This document shows, in pieces, positions 21,534-34,000 of a DNA stretch of 64,000 bases. Both the position numbers and the translations under genes were made by a program. Location: contig NC_064471.1 of the NCBI RefSeq assembly GCF_023343835.1, positions 5,445,598-5,509,597 on the forward strand. Reading direction: 5' to 3'. Source of the stretch: Lagopus muta (taxonomy: Eukaryota; Chordata; Aves; Galliformes; Phasianidae). Positions within the stretch are counted from its first letter, which is position 1, and every line of letters starts with the position of its first letter. Below the pieces are notes generated by a model, which made no database searches, was not told the origin of the DNA, and saw only the letters and a program-made list of their open reading frames with translations.

Positions 21534-23413
21534 AATGGGCAAATAGTCCACAGTTTTGATTCAACTGGTTTAGTGGATGCTGCGTCATTTGTTTCCAAAT
21601 TTCCATTTGAAGAAACAGATCTAAATAGAAGTGAAGAACAGTCTAATGTATTGGAAGAATCTTCAGCTGAAACAGTTAACAGTTTTGTCATTTCTGATAT
21701 CTGAAAAGTGAGCAAAACAACTGAGAATCCCACTCTTGAAGACAGTGACCAACCTGTGTGCTGAAGTAACAGGGTAAACTTTTGTCACGAGTAGAACTCC
21801 ACTGTGATTGTACTGGCTGTACAGGAGTAGATGTGGTTTGCCAAGTTGTTAGTTGAGCTAGTGAAATGGCAGTAGAAAGAAATGACTCTTTGAGGTTATG
21901 GATCCAGAGCAAGAAGAGAAAAGGAACGTTCCCACACTAGAGGTGATCCCTCGCCTTGAAATCTTTGTTGTGTTCCAGATTGAACTGCTTCCTGAACAGA
22001 CGACTTCACTATGCCATCTGTCTGATGTCTCAGAGGTGAGTTTTACGAATGAAATGCCCTATTTTTAAAAAAGTGTCCCTATTTTTAAAAGGAATCTCTA
22101 TGCTTTATTAGTAGTATAAAACATTTTTATATCTCTTCACTAGTTTCCCATATGACCCCATAGAAAATTATGATTAAAACTTCAGAGAGTGGTATCCGTT
22201 TTAGTTACTGTCTGAAAGTAGGGCAAGTTAATTATTCTTTCCAAGACTGCAGAAAAGCCAACAGCACATCCTGCTATTGTATTGTTCATCAGGCAAATAA
22301 CAACTTAAAATCTCTGCCTATACCCATCAAGGCAGAGAGAGTGTGCACTGTAGGTCTTTTTATTAGCATGAGATACCCATTTTTAGGAGTACTCTCAGAC
22401 ACCTTTCCTATTTCGTTGTTTACCTCACCCGCTTACGTAAGGATGGGTTTTGGTGAGGTTGCGTTGTCTGCTGGGCTTAGTCTGTGTGAAGTAGAGAGCA
22501 CTGGGTCTCTTCCATGGGTCTGTGATTTTTCTGATGAGTTTCCAGTTGCCTGATGGGGCTGGAGGGCCAAGCTACAATTTGCACAATTTTAAGCACTACT
22601 GAAGTAGTGTTGGACAGAACACTTCGTTGATTTTGTTCCAAAGCTAGCAGAGATGGCTGATGTTTTCTTTCAAAACAGTCAAACAGAAATTGACAATAAA
22701 GCAGTAGCTGTAACTAAGAGCACAGTTTTACAGACGTAATGCTGAAATATTTTTCCTTCCTGGTGGAGAGTAATGTGGTTATTTGGAAGTGCACTGTGAT
22801 TAAGAATTAATTGCATTGAAGTATTATGTAAAACTTATTTGGGGCTCGCTCAGTTTTACACTTACATTTGTATTCCTTAGTGCTTCTTGGTGATAAGGAA
22901 CTAAAACTGGCTTTAAGACAAAATCTGTGTTCTGCTTGTGTTGAAGTTCATCTGTTTTCCGGTGTAAATATGAGTTCTTGATGAATACAAAATCTATAGT
23001 CAAATATGTCACCATGATAATTTCAAGCCAAATCTCCCAAAGCAAAAAATGACTATAAAATTAATCTTGGTTCATAATCTTGGCATACTTTTTCCTTTTT
23101 TTTTCCCCACCAAGTAAGAAGTGGTTAAAAACTAACAATCTTTAATACCTCATCTATGACAACTGCCTGGCAAGTAGAGCTGTATGTTTAAGTTCATTTA
23201 TTTGTTTGGCTTGGGAAGCTTTCGTGTTTGCTGAATGTGATGAAAAGATTTGTACAAAGCTGCAGTCACGAGTTACAATTGACTGATCAAATGGATTTTA
23301 CAAGTTTGTATGTTAGTGCAAACTCAGATGAGAGGCTGGCTGCACTGTGTGAAATGGCATCTGCAGCAGCACAGGATGTTAATACCAGTTTGCTGATGTG
23401 CAAGCGAACTTGA
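21534..23413 (+). pseudogene. Degraded coding-like stretch, unidentified
   Basis: Short open pieces with protein-like composition lie on the + strand in several frames. One runs 21534-21701 (56 codons, acidic, including EETDLNRSEEQSN) and continues after one stop to 21764. Another is near 22640-22735 (LAEMADVFFQNSQ). A third is at 23228-23413, but its first codon is TTG (it includes ERLAALCEMASAAAQD). An AG acceptor-like ACATAG sits directly before 21534. They may be pieces of an old retrocopy or of a decayed gene. I do not recognise the parent, and chance ORFs in AT-rich DNA are a fair alternative. Confidence 0.25.
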
Positions 23414-24629
23414 GTGAAAAAGCACAGTAAAGCAAGCAAGGAGGTTTAAGGGTTCAAATAGTATAGTGACCAGCTTATGACTTTTAAGCTACGTACATAA
23501 ATAAAACCACGTGGGCTATCTCACATAGGCAGCCAAGAGCTTGTGTGGCTTCATAGTCTGAGGAATGGAGGCCAACTAAAGGGGCATTAGCCTGGTCTGT
23601 TGAGCATACTTCACTTTGTCCTAATAAGGAGTAGAAATATCCAGAGGGGGTGTGACAGGTTTGCCTTCTCTCTGTTGGAACCTATGTCTCTGAAGACTCT
23701 GAGTAAATGAGGGGTTTGTTATTGTGCTAAGGGCCATTCAAATTTTGTAAGGCTTTGTAGCCCTGTAGCATGCCGTTCACGTCAGGAATAGCATGTGACT
23801 GTTGACACCAATGCAGCTACCACAGCAGCATCGTGGCACAAAGTACCTGTGGGCAGTTGCTGAAGATGTTACTGACACTTCAAGGAGTTCCTCAGAAGGA
23901 AAACATAGCAGACTTTTGCCCAGATGTAGCCTGGTGCATCCATTACAAATGTTTGCCTGACCGAGTGCAGGGAATGGCCCGGTGCTGTTTACATCAATGT
24001 CGATTTACTTAAATTCTGGAGGCAGAACAGAAATAATGCCATTGAAAATCACGTATCGTGTACATTAAGACAGATAATTACATAGCATAAATTCATCACT
24101 ATTTTTTTCTTATCATAGTAATTTTCATTTCAACCAGCAGTAGCAGAAAAAAGCATAGCCACGTAAGTAAGTATCCTGTATTGGCTTTGTAAAGATAAAA
24201 GAAATGGTTCTGGCACATGGGATAAAGTCAAGCAGCTGATGAATAGATCCTTCAGTTTACAGTTTACTCTTTTGATTCATAGATCTGACCACAAGCACTG
24301 GCTGCCTGCTTAACTGTTCCCTGGTCATATTCAGATTCCAATTATAATGAAAAAGTGAGTGAAAGAAACTATTTTTGTTCCCCTTTTCAAATCTGTAATA
24401 TGTGTCTTTTACTGCTAATTAGAGGTCAGTTTATGTTAAATTCTCTTTCATTGTGTTGTTGAAATACCACTAAATAAGAACTGGGAAAAGGCCTATAAAT
24501 CTTGAGCAACAGGAATTAAAGCATGAAATTTCTATTATTTGCTACACTACAAGGACAGGCCTTTTCCTCTGTGCTGATAGAAGCCTTGCCGTGCATCCCA
24601 CATCTCCTTTGGTGTGCAGGGTGCAGCAG
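23414..24629. other. Intergenic DNA
   Basis: No gene or repeat recognised. Confidence 0.5.
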
Positions 24630-25025
24630 AGCGCAAGTCTTAGGAGGAGCAGCTGAGGGAGCTGGGATTGTTCAGTTTAGAGAAAAGGAGGCTCAAGGGA
24701 GACCTCACTGCTCTCTACAGCTCCCTGAAGGGAGGTTGTGGCAAGCTGGGGATCAGCCTCTTCTCTCAGGTAGGATGAGAGAGATTCGCTTCAAGTTGTG
24801 CCAGGGGATGCTCAGGTTGCGTATTAGGAGCAATTTCTTCTGAGGAAGTGTAGTGAGGCATTGGAACAGACTGCCCAGGGAGGTGGTGGCATCGCTGTCC
24901 CCAAAGATGTTCAAGAGCCGTGGAGATGTGGCACTGAGGGGTGTAGTTAGTGGGCACGGTGGCTATGGGTTGATGACTGGACCGGATGATCTTGGAGGTC
25001 TTTTCCAACCTTAATTTATTCTGTG
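24630..25025 (+). mobile_element. CR1 LINE 3' fragment
   Basis: Typical bird CR1 3' end in the + orientation: the GAGGCTCAAGGGAGACCTCA block, then the CTGCCCAGGGAGGTGGTGG block, then a degenerate end near TTATTCTGTG. It has several substitutions and no intact ORF, so it is an old, 5'-truncated insertion. Confidence 0.85.
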
Positions 25026-28000
25026 TATATGGCCATTTAAGTCAGAGTTGCTCTAAATCAGAGTGAATGCCACTAAGGTGAGCAGTGTGGGCTTTCAGAA
25101 CCCTGTTGAGCAGCATGTCCCATCTCTGTGCTGTGCTGCCCACTGCATCCCCACAGCCGCTTAACTGTGTTGTCACCTCTCTAAGGAGGGATCAGCTCTG
25201 TCATGGAGGAGGGATTTGCTGAGTGAGAGTTGCATGACCCCGGAGGCTTTGTGGTATTGCTGCTGCTATTACTTCCCTGGATCATGAGGAAAAAGGAATG
25301 TGCTGTAAACTGGATAGTCGTCCCACAGCTGTGGCATCTCTGTGTTCTTTATTTTCTTCAAAGACATTTACTCTGACAGGTGCACCAACTTAACATTTCT
25401 TGTGGTTGGTCAGTAGAAAAAGAATAAATTCATTTTCCCCATCAGATTGTCTACCTCTAACAGAAACAAATGTCGTGCTTATAAGGCTAGCTTCTAATTT
25501 GACTGCTTCACTTTCAAAGTGTTCTTGGCCCAGATGTTAGAAAAAGGAAAAAAGTGACATAAAAGGGGAAAAAAACCAAGGCAGAAATCTGAAAAATAGT
25601 CCTCTAGTGAAGGTATGGAACCTGCACAGTGTTTTTCTTAAGGGCTCTGTTAGTCCTGTGGTCTGTCTGCACCTGTCCATAGCCAATGCTTTATTTCTGG
25701 AATGCTGTATTTAGAGCTTGTCAGCTACTCCCTCAGAAAGCTCTGATTTTCAGTAACTTCCACTGCTTGGATCCTGGAGCCAAAATGTTGATCTTGAAAT
25801 GATTACTGCATCAAAACACTGCAGGAAAAACTTCCAGAGCTCTCTGAATGCCTTCATAGTTGTGTTGCTAAAATACGCACACTAACAAGGTGAATTTAAA
25901 TTCAAAACTATCCCAACTGAAGCTTAAGGGATGTTTAGTAATAATATCTGCTGCGTTTACGTAGACATATGTAAGAATCAATTCATATGAAAGAATCAGT
26001 TCTTTCATGCACTGACTTCACACTCGTGGCAAGATCTAAATTAAACATTTCTGATTCAGAACTGGATAATGAGTTAGATCTGTACACAGAATTCATTAGG
26101 AGTGTTATTTGAATGCTCAATGACAAAGAAAGACTATGAGGAATTATTTGGGAGGGAATGAAAAGAAATGAGGGCAAAACCCAAAAAACAGTTTGTTACA
26201 TACTGCTTCTTTGTGCTGATTTGCAACTCCTCCCTGTTACTGAAGGATAGAGTGGGTCTAAAAAAGTTACAGGTAAATTAGAGGCCATTCAAAGGTAGGA
26301 GGTGTTTGTAGAAGACAGAAACAAGCTAGCACGCTGAGTGCTGGTGTAAATGTATCCAAGTTGGAGTTGTGTTAGAGTGTGGTAAAATCATTGGAGACTT
26401 AGAGAAAGTGGGTGTAAGATTTTCAGATCCACTTGAGTTTTGGAGTTGCAAATGCACTTGGCTCTTAGAATATTTCTGGGTATGCTGTAAGAATACCAGC
26501 ATGCTTACGCTGGGACACAGCTGACCAAAGATACCAGTATTTACTGAGCTTTTTCATTACCTTATCAAAGGCTGTAAAAACAGCCATTTAATAACAGGCA
26601 TAACAACTAGAGCAGTACTATCTAGCAGATACTGCCTTGCAAATAATAAAGAATGAAACAAACAAGAATGATTAATTTTTATGCAAATAGATCGTTTTTC
26701 TGTTTGTCTGGTGCAAAAGCATGTTATCCAGCATGTGATCTAATTTTGGTGGTAATCTGAGCCCTTCCCTCTGAATTTTATAGACCAGATTCTGTTTTCA
26801 GAATAGACTTTGTTATTTATTCCCTAAAAGGAGTTCAGAAGGTCAATACATGGAATACAAACATTAAAAAATACGCATATTGAAAACTAACAATCAAACA
26901 AGAGCAGAATCAGGCCGTTAGTGACAGTAACATTTCTGCCTCTTTTTGCAGAAAATGAATACTTACAGCTATGCTGCTAGCCTCCAGTCAGGTGTCCTGC
27001 AGCAGTAAATGGCTTCCAATCTTTGAGCTATATAAGCCTATAGCAGATGCTAGCTGTTCCCCTTGAAGCTGTCTGAGAAGCAAAGGAGAGCTCACGCAAA
27101 TCCTTTCTATGCTAGGAGTCAACCTTTTGGTGGCATCTCCTCAGAAGTCTTGGGAAGCGATCAACACGTTTTCAGAAGCAATAGTCTTGGCTACAGAGGG
27201 AGCAGGCATGACTTTTGGTTATATCTTTTCTAACTACGCCAAACTGTAACACATTTTTCCTTCTTCAGAAAGTGACTTTGCTGGTGAGGCTTATTTTTCA
27301 TTGTAAAGACTACTCACTGTGTTTCTATTCTCTTATTATTCCTCATAACTTCTAGTCATCTACAGCACAAGTAAGTTTTCCACGCTTTGGGTTCTGCTCC
27401 CTCCCCTCCCCTTGTTACATCTATTTTTCCACTACTTATTTTCAATTTTTAAAGAATTACTACTGCTATCAGGAAACTCCTACGTTACTGTCAGTCCCAT
27501 TATTTCATATGCACAACAGGTCTCTTTCTGCAATTCCCGTAAGACCCTTCACATAAGATTTGAGCAGCAACAGATGGCCAGCCACATCCTCAATGGGAAC
27601 TTGCAGCTGACTTAAAAAGTAAGTGTTCTTACACTTCACACCTTATTTTTTACCTCTTACTTCATCTTTTATTTGCTATCCTGCTTGTTCTTCTGGCTTG
27701 TTTCTTGAAAGTAGGCTTCCCTCCTGAAATTTGTCAGACATCCAAGTAATCAGGTCTTGCCACTGTTGACAATAGCATAGCAAATTCTTGGAAGTCAAAC
27801 ACAGAAGATCTCCTGGGAAATTACCTTGACCTTTTCTTTCTTTGGCTGAATATTAGGACTGAAAAGCCACATCTGGATTAAGAGGGAAAAAGAAAAGCAT
27901 GACCTATTGGCTGGAATTTGTATTCTGTGTAAAATCTTACGTAAGTGTTGCATCCATTGGTATTAAAAAACGTAGAAAATTGTAAGCTTTTCTTTCAATA

Positions 28001-31000
28001 AGTTATATGGCATGCGTAGCACTTGACAGACATAGAGGAATCCGTGGTAATTCATTCTATCATGCTTGTGAAGAGCAAAGCCTTTATAGTTGTTCAAATG
28101 AAATATATTCTTTTCATGAGTAATCATTCATGTCCTACTCCTTTTAAAATCTGGATTTTTATTTCAGTCTCAGTTAAATGTTACAAGTTTTGTTGAAACT
28201 TATTTACTTGACTTTTTATTACTAGTGGAAAAAATAAAAATAAAAAAGAAGTTTAAGGCTTTTTAACCAAAGCAATCTTAAAAGATTTTATTGCTTTTTC
28301 TTTCTGCCACTTTTTTTCCCCATAAAGCAAATAGAGGCATACAAAAACGTAATACTTAATTTTGCTTTTTGGTTTTTTTTTAATTTAATTTGTGTGTAAC
28401 TGGGCTTGCCACCATTTGCCTGGTCCCATAATTATATAAGTATTAATGAAGTATTATAATGCCATGGTGACTGTGCTGGCAAAGTTAGAAATATCTTCAG
28501 TTTACTGTTAGCCTTGCTAACAGTAGGAAGCGCTGCAGACCTCATCTGCAGTGATGGAAACCTTCTTGTGCAATTTCCACACAAAACTTTTTGCCAAACT
28601 TTTTTAATTATTAGAGTCAAATCTTCACATTTCTTTCTTCGTTTGGCTCTTCAAATTCAGCGCATTTCTTTCTTTGGCATATACAGCATGTATCTATGGG
28701 CAAGGCAAGCTCAGCCAGGGTCGAATTCTGTTTGTATCTTCATGTTGGCCTTGAGGACACCTAGAACAAGTGTGAGCTTCAGTGCATGAGAGAAAAAAGA
28801 AATCACCTTTTGCTTCTAACATAAGCAGTATGAGTTTGTTAATGTGTCTGTGCAATAGCTTGAAAAAGCCATGTTCTGTTGTATGTGAGAATGTATAGAC
28901 CAGAAATCTTGTTAAAATCTTGGGCCTAGGAAACAAGTTATTAAACGCTGCGAAGACAGCCAAACAACTGAAAACCTCACAGCAAAATTTGTTAAGAGAT
29001 GGTTAAGGAAGTATTTGGGAAACATTTCCTTTCTAGAGCTCTTTGAGAATTAATCATTGCATGCTGTCAGCAGGGAAAGTTATTGTGGCTAAGCAGTAAA
29101 GAGAATCAGGGTGTGAGCAGCTTCACATTTCGGACACAAATATGGCTGTTAGTGATGGCTGGTGCTGCGATGCACTGGTGGCTCGTGGGATCTCTGATTG
29201 ATGCTATAGGTCTATACAGTATAATGTGCCTTAAGGACAAAAGAATTCTGCAGAGTGTGTCCACACACAGCTTCAAAGTTCACAACTTTTCTTGTGAAAT
29301 AAGTACTGAATGTTAACTTTGCTGTAAGATCTGAATCCTTCACCTGGCAGATTTTTAATGCCAGTCAAAACCTGAATCTTTTTCATGGCCACTTGATGAG
29401 TTGCTGTTGGACAGGTAATTTTTTTTACCACTTGGGGAAAAAAAAAAGTCCCTTCCTAAGGAACTTGCATGTGATTTTCAGTAGAAATAATAAACATTTA
29501 AATAGATAAAGACAAATTAATGACAACACACACTAAACACCTCACAGGTTTGAAGCTCCTTTGCATGTTGACTGTAATCCCCTGCACACACAAGAGGTAT
29601 CGAGTTCTCGCATCTTTACGTCTGTATTTATGTTAAAGATGACAAACAAAAATCAGAAGGTGGCCCAGAAAGGATTTTGAAATCACTGTCCTCTACTTGG
29701 AAATGCCATCTAATTCAGTTATTGGCAAAGGAATCTAAGCTGGGCCATAATATATATACAGAGGAGCAATGTATGTCCATTCCAGGAAGATTTATATTTG
29801 TTCCTGCTGTGGCAAAGCGGCTGTGCTAGAAAATTATGTAAAAAAATGAACATTAACATATGTGATCCACATCTGTTATCACACACCACTTCTGGAGCCC
29901 ATGGGCACACTGTGACCCTTGAGCAATAAATCAGTGCTGTGTCCTCAGCTGTGGTTAGCTAACAGGACTCAATTATCTTTGTATCCCCCATGCTGCTCTG
30001 CTGCTGGATGATAGAGCTGCATGACACGGGGAGGTTGATCCTACTCCCCTTTGGAGCTAACAGGAGGCTCAGGAAACTTTTCAGGCTTCCAAATTCTTCC
30101 TGTGGAACTGCACTGTGGACTGCAGGGGGACGGTGGAGCAGCACATCTGGAATCGGGCAGTGATGTGGAAGGAAAGAAATTCAAGACAAAGAGGGTAATG
30201 ATGTGTTTGTTGTTGATATAGTAAAAAGTTTCAGATATACTGATGTAATTATAGTTAAATACCTAATGTGAGCAGGAAATCATTTAAATTCCCAAAGCCA
30301 GATGGTCGACTTCATCTCATTTAAAGCGCTTTGGTTTGAAAATTTTGACAGGGTCTAATGCTCCATTTTATAGAAAGGTGGGAGGGCAATGTATTTCACA
30401 CTCAGGACTTCATGGTCTAGTTCTGTGAAGTGGAGACTGAACCACAAGGACAATGCCAGCATCTTGCTGTTCAAGCAGTAAGCTGGGCAAACTTGTGTTT
30501 AGGCATTTTTAGTGCTGGAGAAGCAGAAGATGAAAATCAGTAGGAAAGACAAATAGCTTTGCTATTTGCTAAGGAGGGCAGATGAGTAGCTGTCCTCTTT
30601 CTATGATGTATGGATCTGCTGCAGTGGTCCTGAGCGGTTTGTTTTCTCTTTTTAAAACACGTGAAGTAAGAAGCCTCACTAAGACAAACTTGATGCATAG
30701 CTGAACTCTGGTGACTGGTTAACTGGCCTTCTCCAATGGCCAGGAGAGGTCTGGGACGGGTCACGTCTGAACACCCACCAGGCCTGTCCCCACTGGAGAG
30801 CTAAAAGCCTTCTACTTAGCACTGACCAGCCTTTTCTCTGATCGTTTTGTAGCGAGCAAAGTTTAAAGTCCACGGAGATTAAGGCTTTAATCTCAAGGCT
30901 GAGGCTTTTATGTTTTGTTTTTTTTTTTTTTTTTTTCCCCAAATGTGCTGTCATTCACATATGTGTTTGTTTGGAAAAAGAGCAAAAGAATTTTGTATTT

Positions 31001-34000
31001 TCTATTTTACAAGGAAGTTTTACCAAGGACACCGGCAAAGGGGTTGCTTGAAACTGTTGAAATGAGTTTTCTATTGTCATTTATTTGCATCAATTTTATA
31101 CGTATAATAAGCCCACAATAAAGAACTATCATTAGTTAATCAGATCTCTTCCACTTCCAATCAGAGGTAATGTATTATCTGAAAGAGATGGTGTATTCAG
31201 TTATACACATTCTGAAGGAAGGAAAATCATGTCTGGTTCATGCATCTTTATTTTTCAGTTACTCAGACCCAGACTTTGGTACTGAGTATTTGTGCAGACC
31301 TGAGTTCCTTGCTTCTCCGTTGCTATTCAATATGGTCGACTGTGCAGCTTTAAATTTTGTGCTATTATGACAAATTTATAAAGAGATGGGGACAATTTCA
31401 CTGGTATTTTTTTTTTTTTAAGAGTTACCTGACCTTGGTTTTTGGGCTTAACATCTAATAATTTCTTTGATGGTCTCACTAAAAAGTTTCTAAACTTTTT
31501 TTCTAGTGGACAGTCAGTGCTCCTCACTCAGATTCACTGTGGAGTTCAATTGGAGTGCTGCTTTCTGCTTAGCTTCCTCCTGCGACTGATTTGCTGGGGA
31601 GCTGCATTCATAATACCCTGCTGTCTCAGCTTGACAGGCTTAGCACCTTTTTCTCTTCCTCTGAACTTCCTTAACTGCCGTTCTGGCATATTTCAGGCTT
31701 AGATACTTATAACTCATTTTAAAGGCAAACTTATAATGACGTCCTGGGAAAAATAGTTCTCAGCAGAATTGTCAGAGCCGGTGGCTGGAAGAATATATGG
31801 ATCCTTTTAGTAACAGGAAAGATGGCATCAATCTGAATGGGGCTGACAGGGGTAAAAATGAGTTTCGCACAGAGAGCTCTGCCCTCGTATTCACAAGTAC
31901 TTTTCTCTGGATCTGTGCTTTGTCACTGATTTGTTACTGATCAGAATTATTTACTGTCAACAGCCCCGATCCTCAAGGGCATCAGCTTGGCTCAAACTAC
32001 ACTTCTTCCTGGTGTGTCTGTGAGAAATACTTACCTGGGCAGTGTAATGGAGAACACAGGGAAGTGCATGGGGACGTCAAAATGAACCTTCACCTTACTG
32101 TGGTCCTTTACATTGGGGATTACTGTGCTGCTGATGCAAATACTTTAAAATTGTTTTAGAGAGAAGTAACAGAGCAACTGCCAGCCTGATTCTGTGGGCT
32201 GTTGTGAATGCCAGCTGAGAGGGCAATAATGAAAGTGGAGCCTTTAGCAAACAATTTTTTCACCAGCTTTAGTGTTCCATGTAAGAAGCAAAAAGCATTT
32301 AGACATTGTCCACCTGTGATATTACTGTCATGTGATTTCTACTTCTTTTCTAGTCTAGACATACTATCTGAAAGCAGAATAGACATTTGTAATCAAGATA
32401 TCTATCCATAACATTAGCAGTGAACATATCCTTCAAGGCTGATTTGTAATGGTGTGTCTGGCCAGTGGTGAAATTACCTGGTGCCCTTCTCAGCAATCTT
32501 CTGCTAAAAGATCAGGATGATCTTCCAGTAAACACCCCAAGCCAGCATGCTGGGGGGGGCAAATTTGCTCCTCTTCTAAAACTAGAACTGTATATATTGG
32601 ACTATATGCCTTTAGGGTGCCCTTAGAAGAAAGGAGGCAGAAGGAAAGAGAGGTCTTTCTAGTATGTAGTTTTATAAAATATTTACCTTGTGGCTTTCAA
32701 AACAGTACTTGCAATACATTGGTAGTGACTCTTGAAAATGTCACTTTCTACAAAGACAATGAACACTGAGAGGCTGAAGTGGATTTGAAAGACAGCTAGA
32801 CCATTTTCTTTAGAAGCACACCATTAACACAGTCTGGTAACAAACAGAAGAAGAGCAATCAGTTTTAGCCAGATGGTTTTTTTTTTCCTCCTAAAATAAT
32901 TTACAATCTGCAATATTGTACAAGCTTTGGGTAAGAGACAGTGGGTAGAGAGGCAAAAAATCATTTGCAAATATCTTCCATTTGTTTTGCTATTTATGAT
33001 GCGCCTCCTGTCGTACTTTAAATGTAGAATCAATTGTCCCTGCAGGCTGAGGTCAGCTGCTGTACTTCTCCAGAGAAGTCAGCCTACCTTTCCTCAACTA
33101 GATGAGGCATGTAATTGGTGATGGGTTTTATCACAAACCATGGAGCCTGAATTTTATTTTTATTGCTGGCTCAAGGCAGGATAGTGTCTGAATGTCAAAA
33201 CAAGGAGTTTCCTACATTTGCAGGCACCTTTTTTTTTTTTTCTTTTTCCCCAGTTTTCCATACGCAGGCATAAAAAGAAAGGGGAGCTTTGTAAGCTTGA
33301 GATCTCCTTGAGTATTTACTACTTAAACGTACAATATCTCTGACTCAAGAAGAGACCGGAGGAAGTTATGTTTTCAATTCCACTTGATCTGCACTCCTTT
33401 GGGATTTACAGGTTCCCAATATTTACAGTGTCACAATATGCATCCTGGAGAGCATTGTGAAGTCCTAACTTGGTCTCTTGAGTGCCAGCTCTTTCCATGT
33501 TGTTCCTCTCTCTTTTTTAACAATCAACCATACAGGCTACTCTTCTCTACCTTTCACTTACTAAATAATTTTTATAGGTTTTTTTGTATTTGCATGCCCA
33601 GAAAGGAAACATGATATTCCGCTACCATCAGATCTTTTTCTTATTGGCTGATGTGAGCATCTTGCATCTTCAAACAAAAATTCTTTCAGCTACTGTTTCA
33701 TTCAACATTTGTGTTCTGTGACACTTGTGTTACTTTCATGGAGTGTGTTTTCCTGATTTATCTAAAAATTAAGTAGCTTGAATTTTTAAATATTTAAATA
33801 TTCAATTTACTGGTTTGGTTGGTTTGTTTGTTTTCATATCAGTGACCGTAGTTCAGTTGTATTGTTTTGATTTTCTTTTGTTACATTTTGTCTCGCTTCC
33901 ACTTGAGCTTAATCCTTGTATATCATTCTGTGCTGTTCGTTACCTCACTGTAGTGATTAATGAAGATGGAGACCTACACAATATCCTTTATTGATTTCTG

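Noticed and set aside
22170..22553. 127-codon ORF on the + strand
   Set aside because: No domain, no splice context and no protein-like pattern; probably chance.
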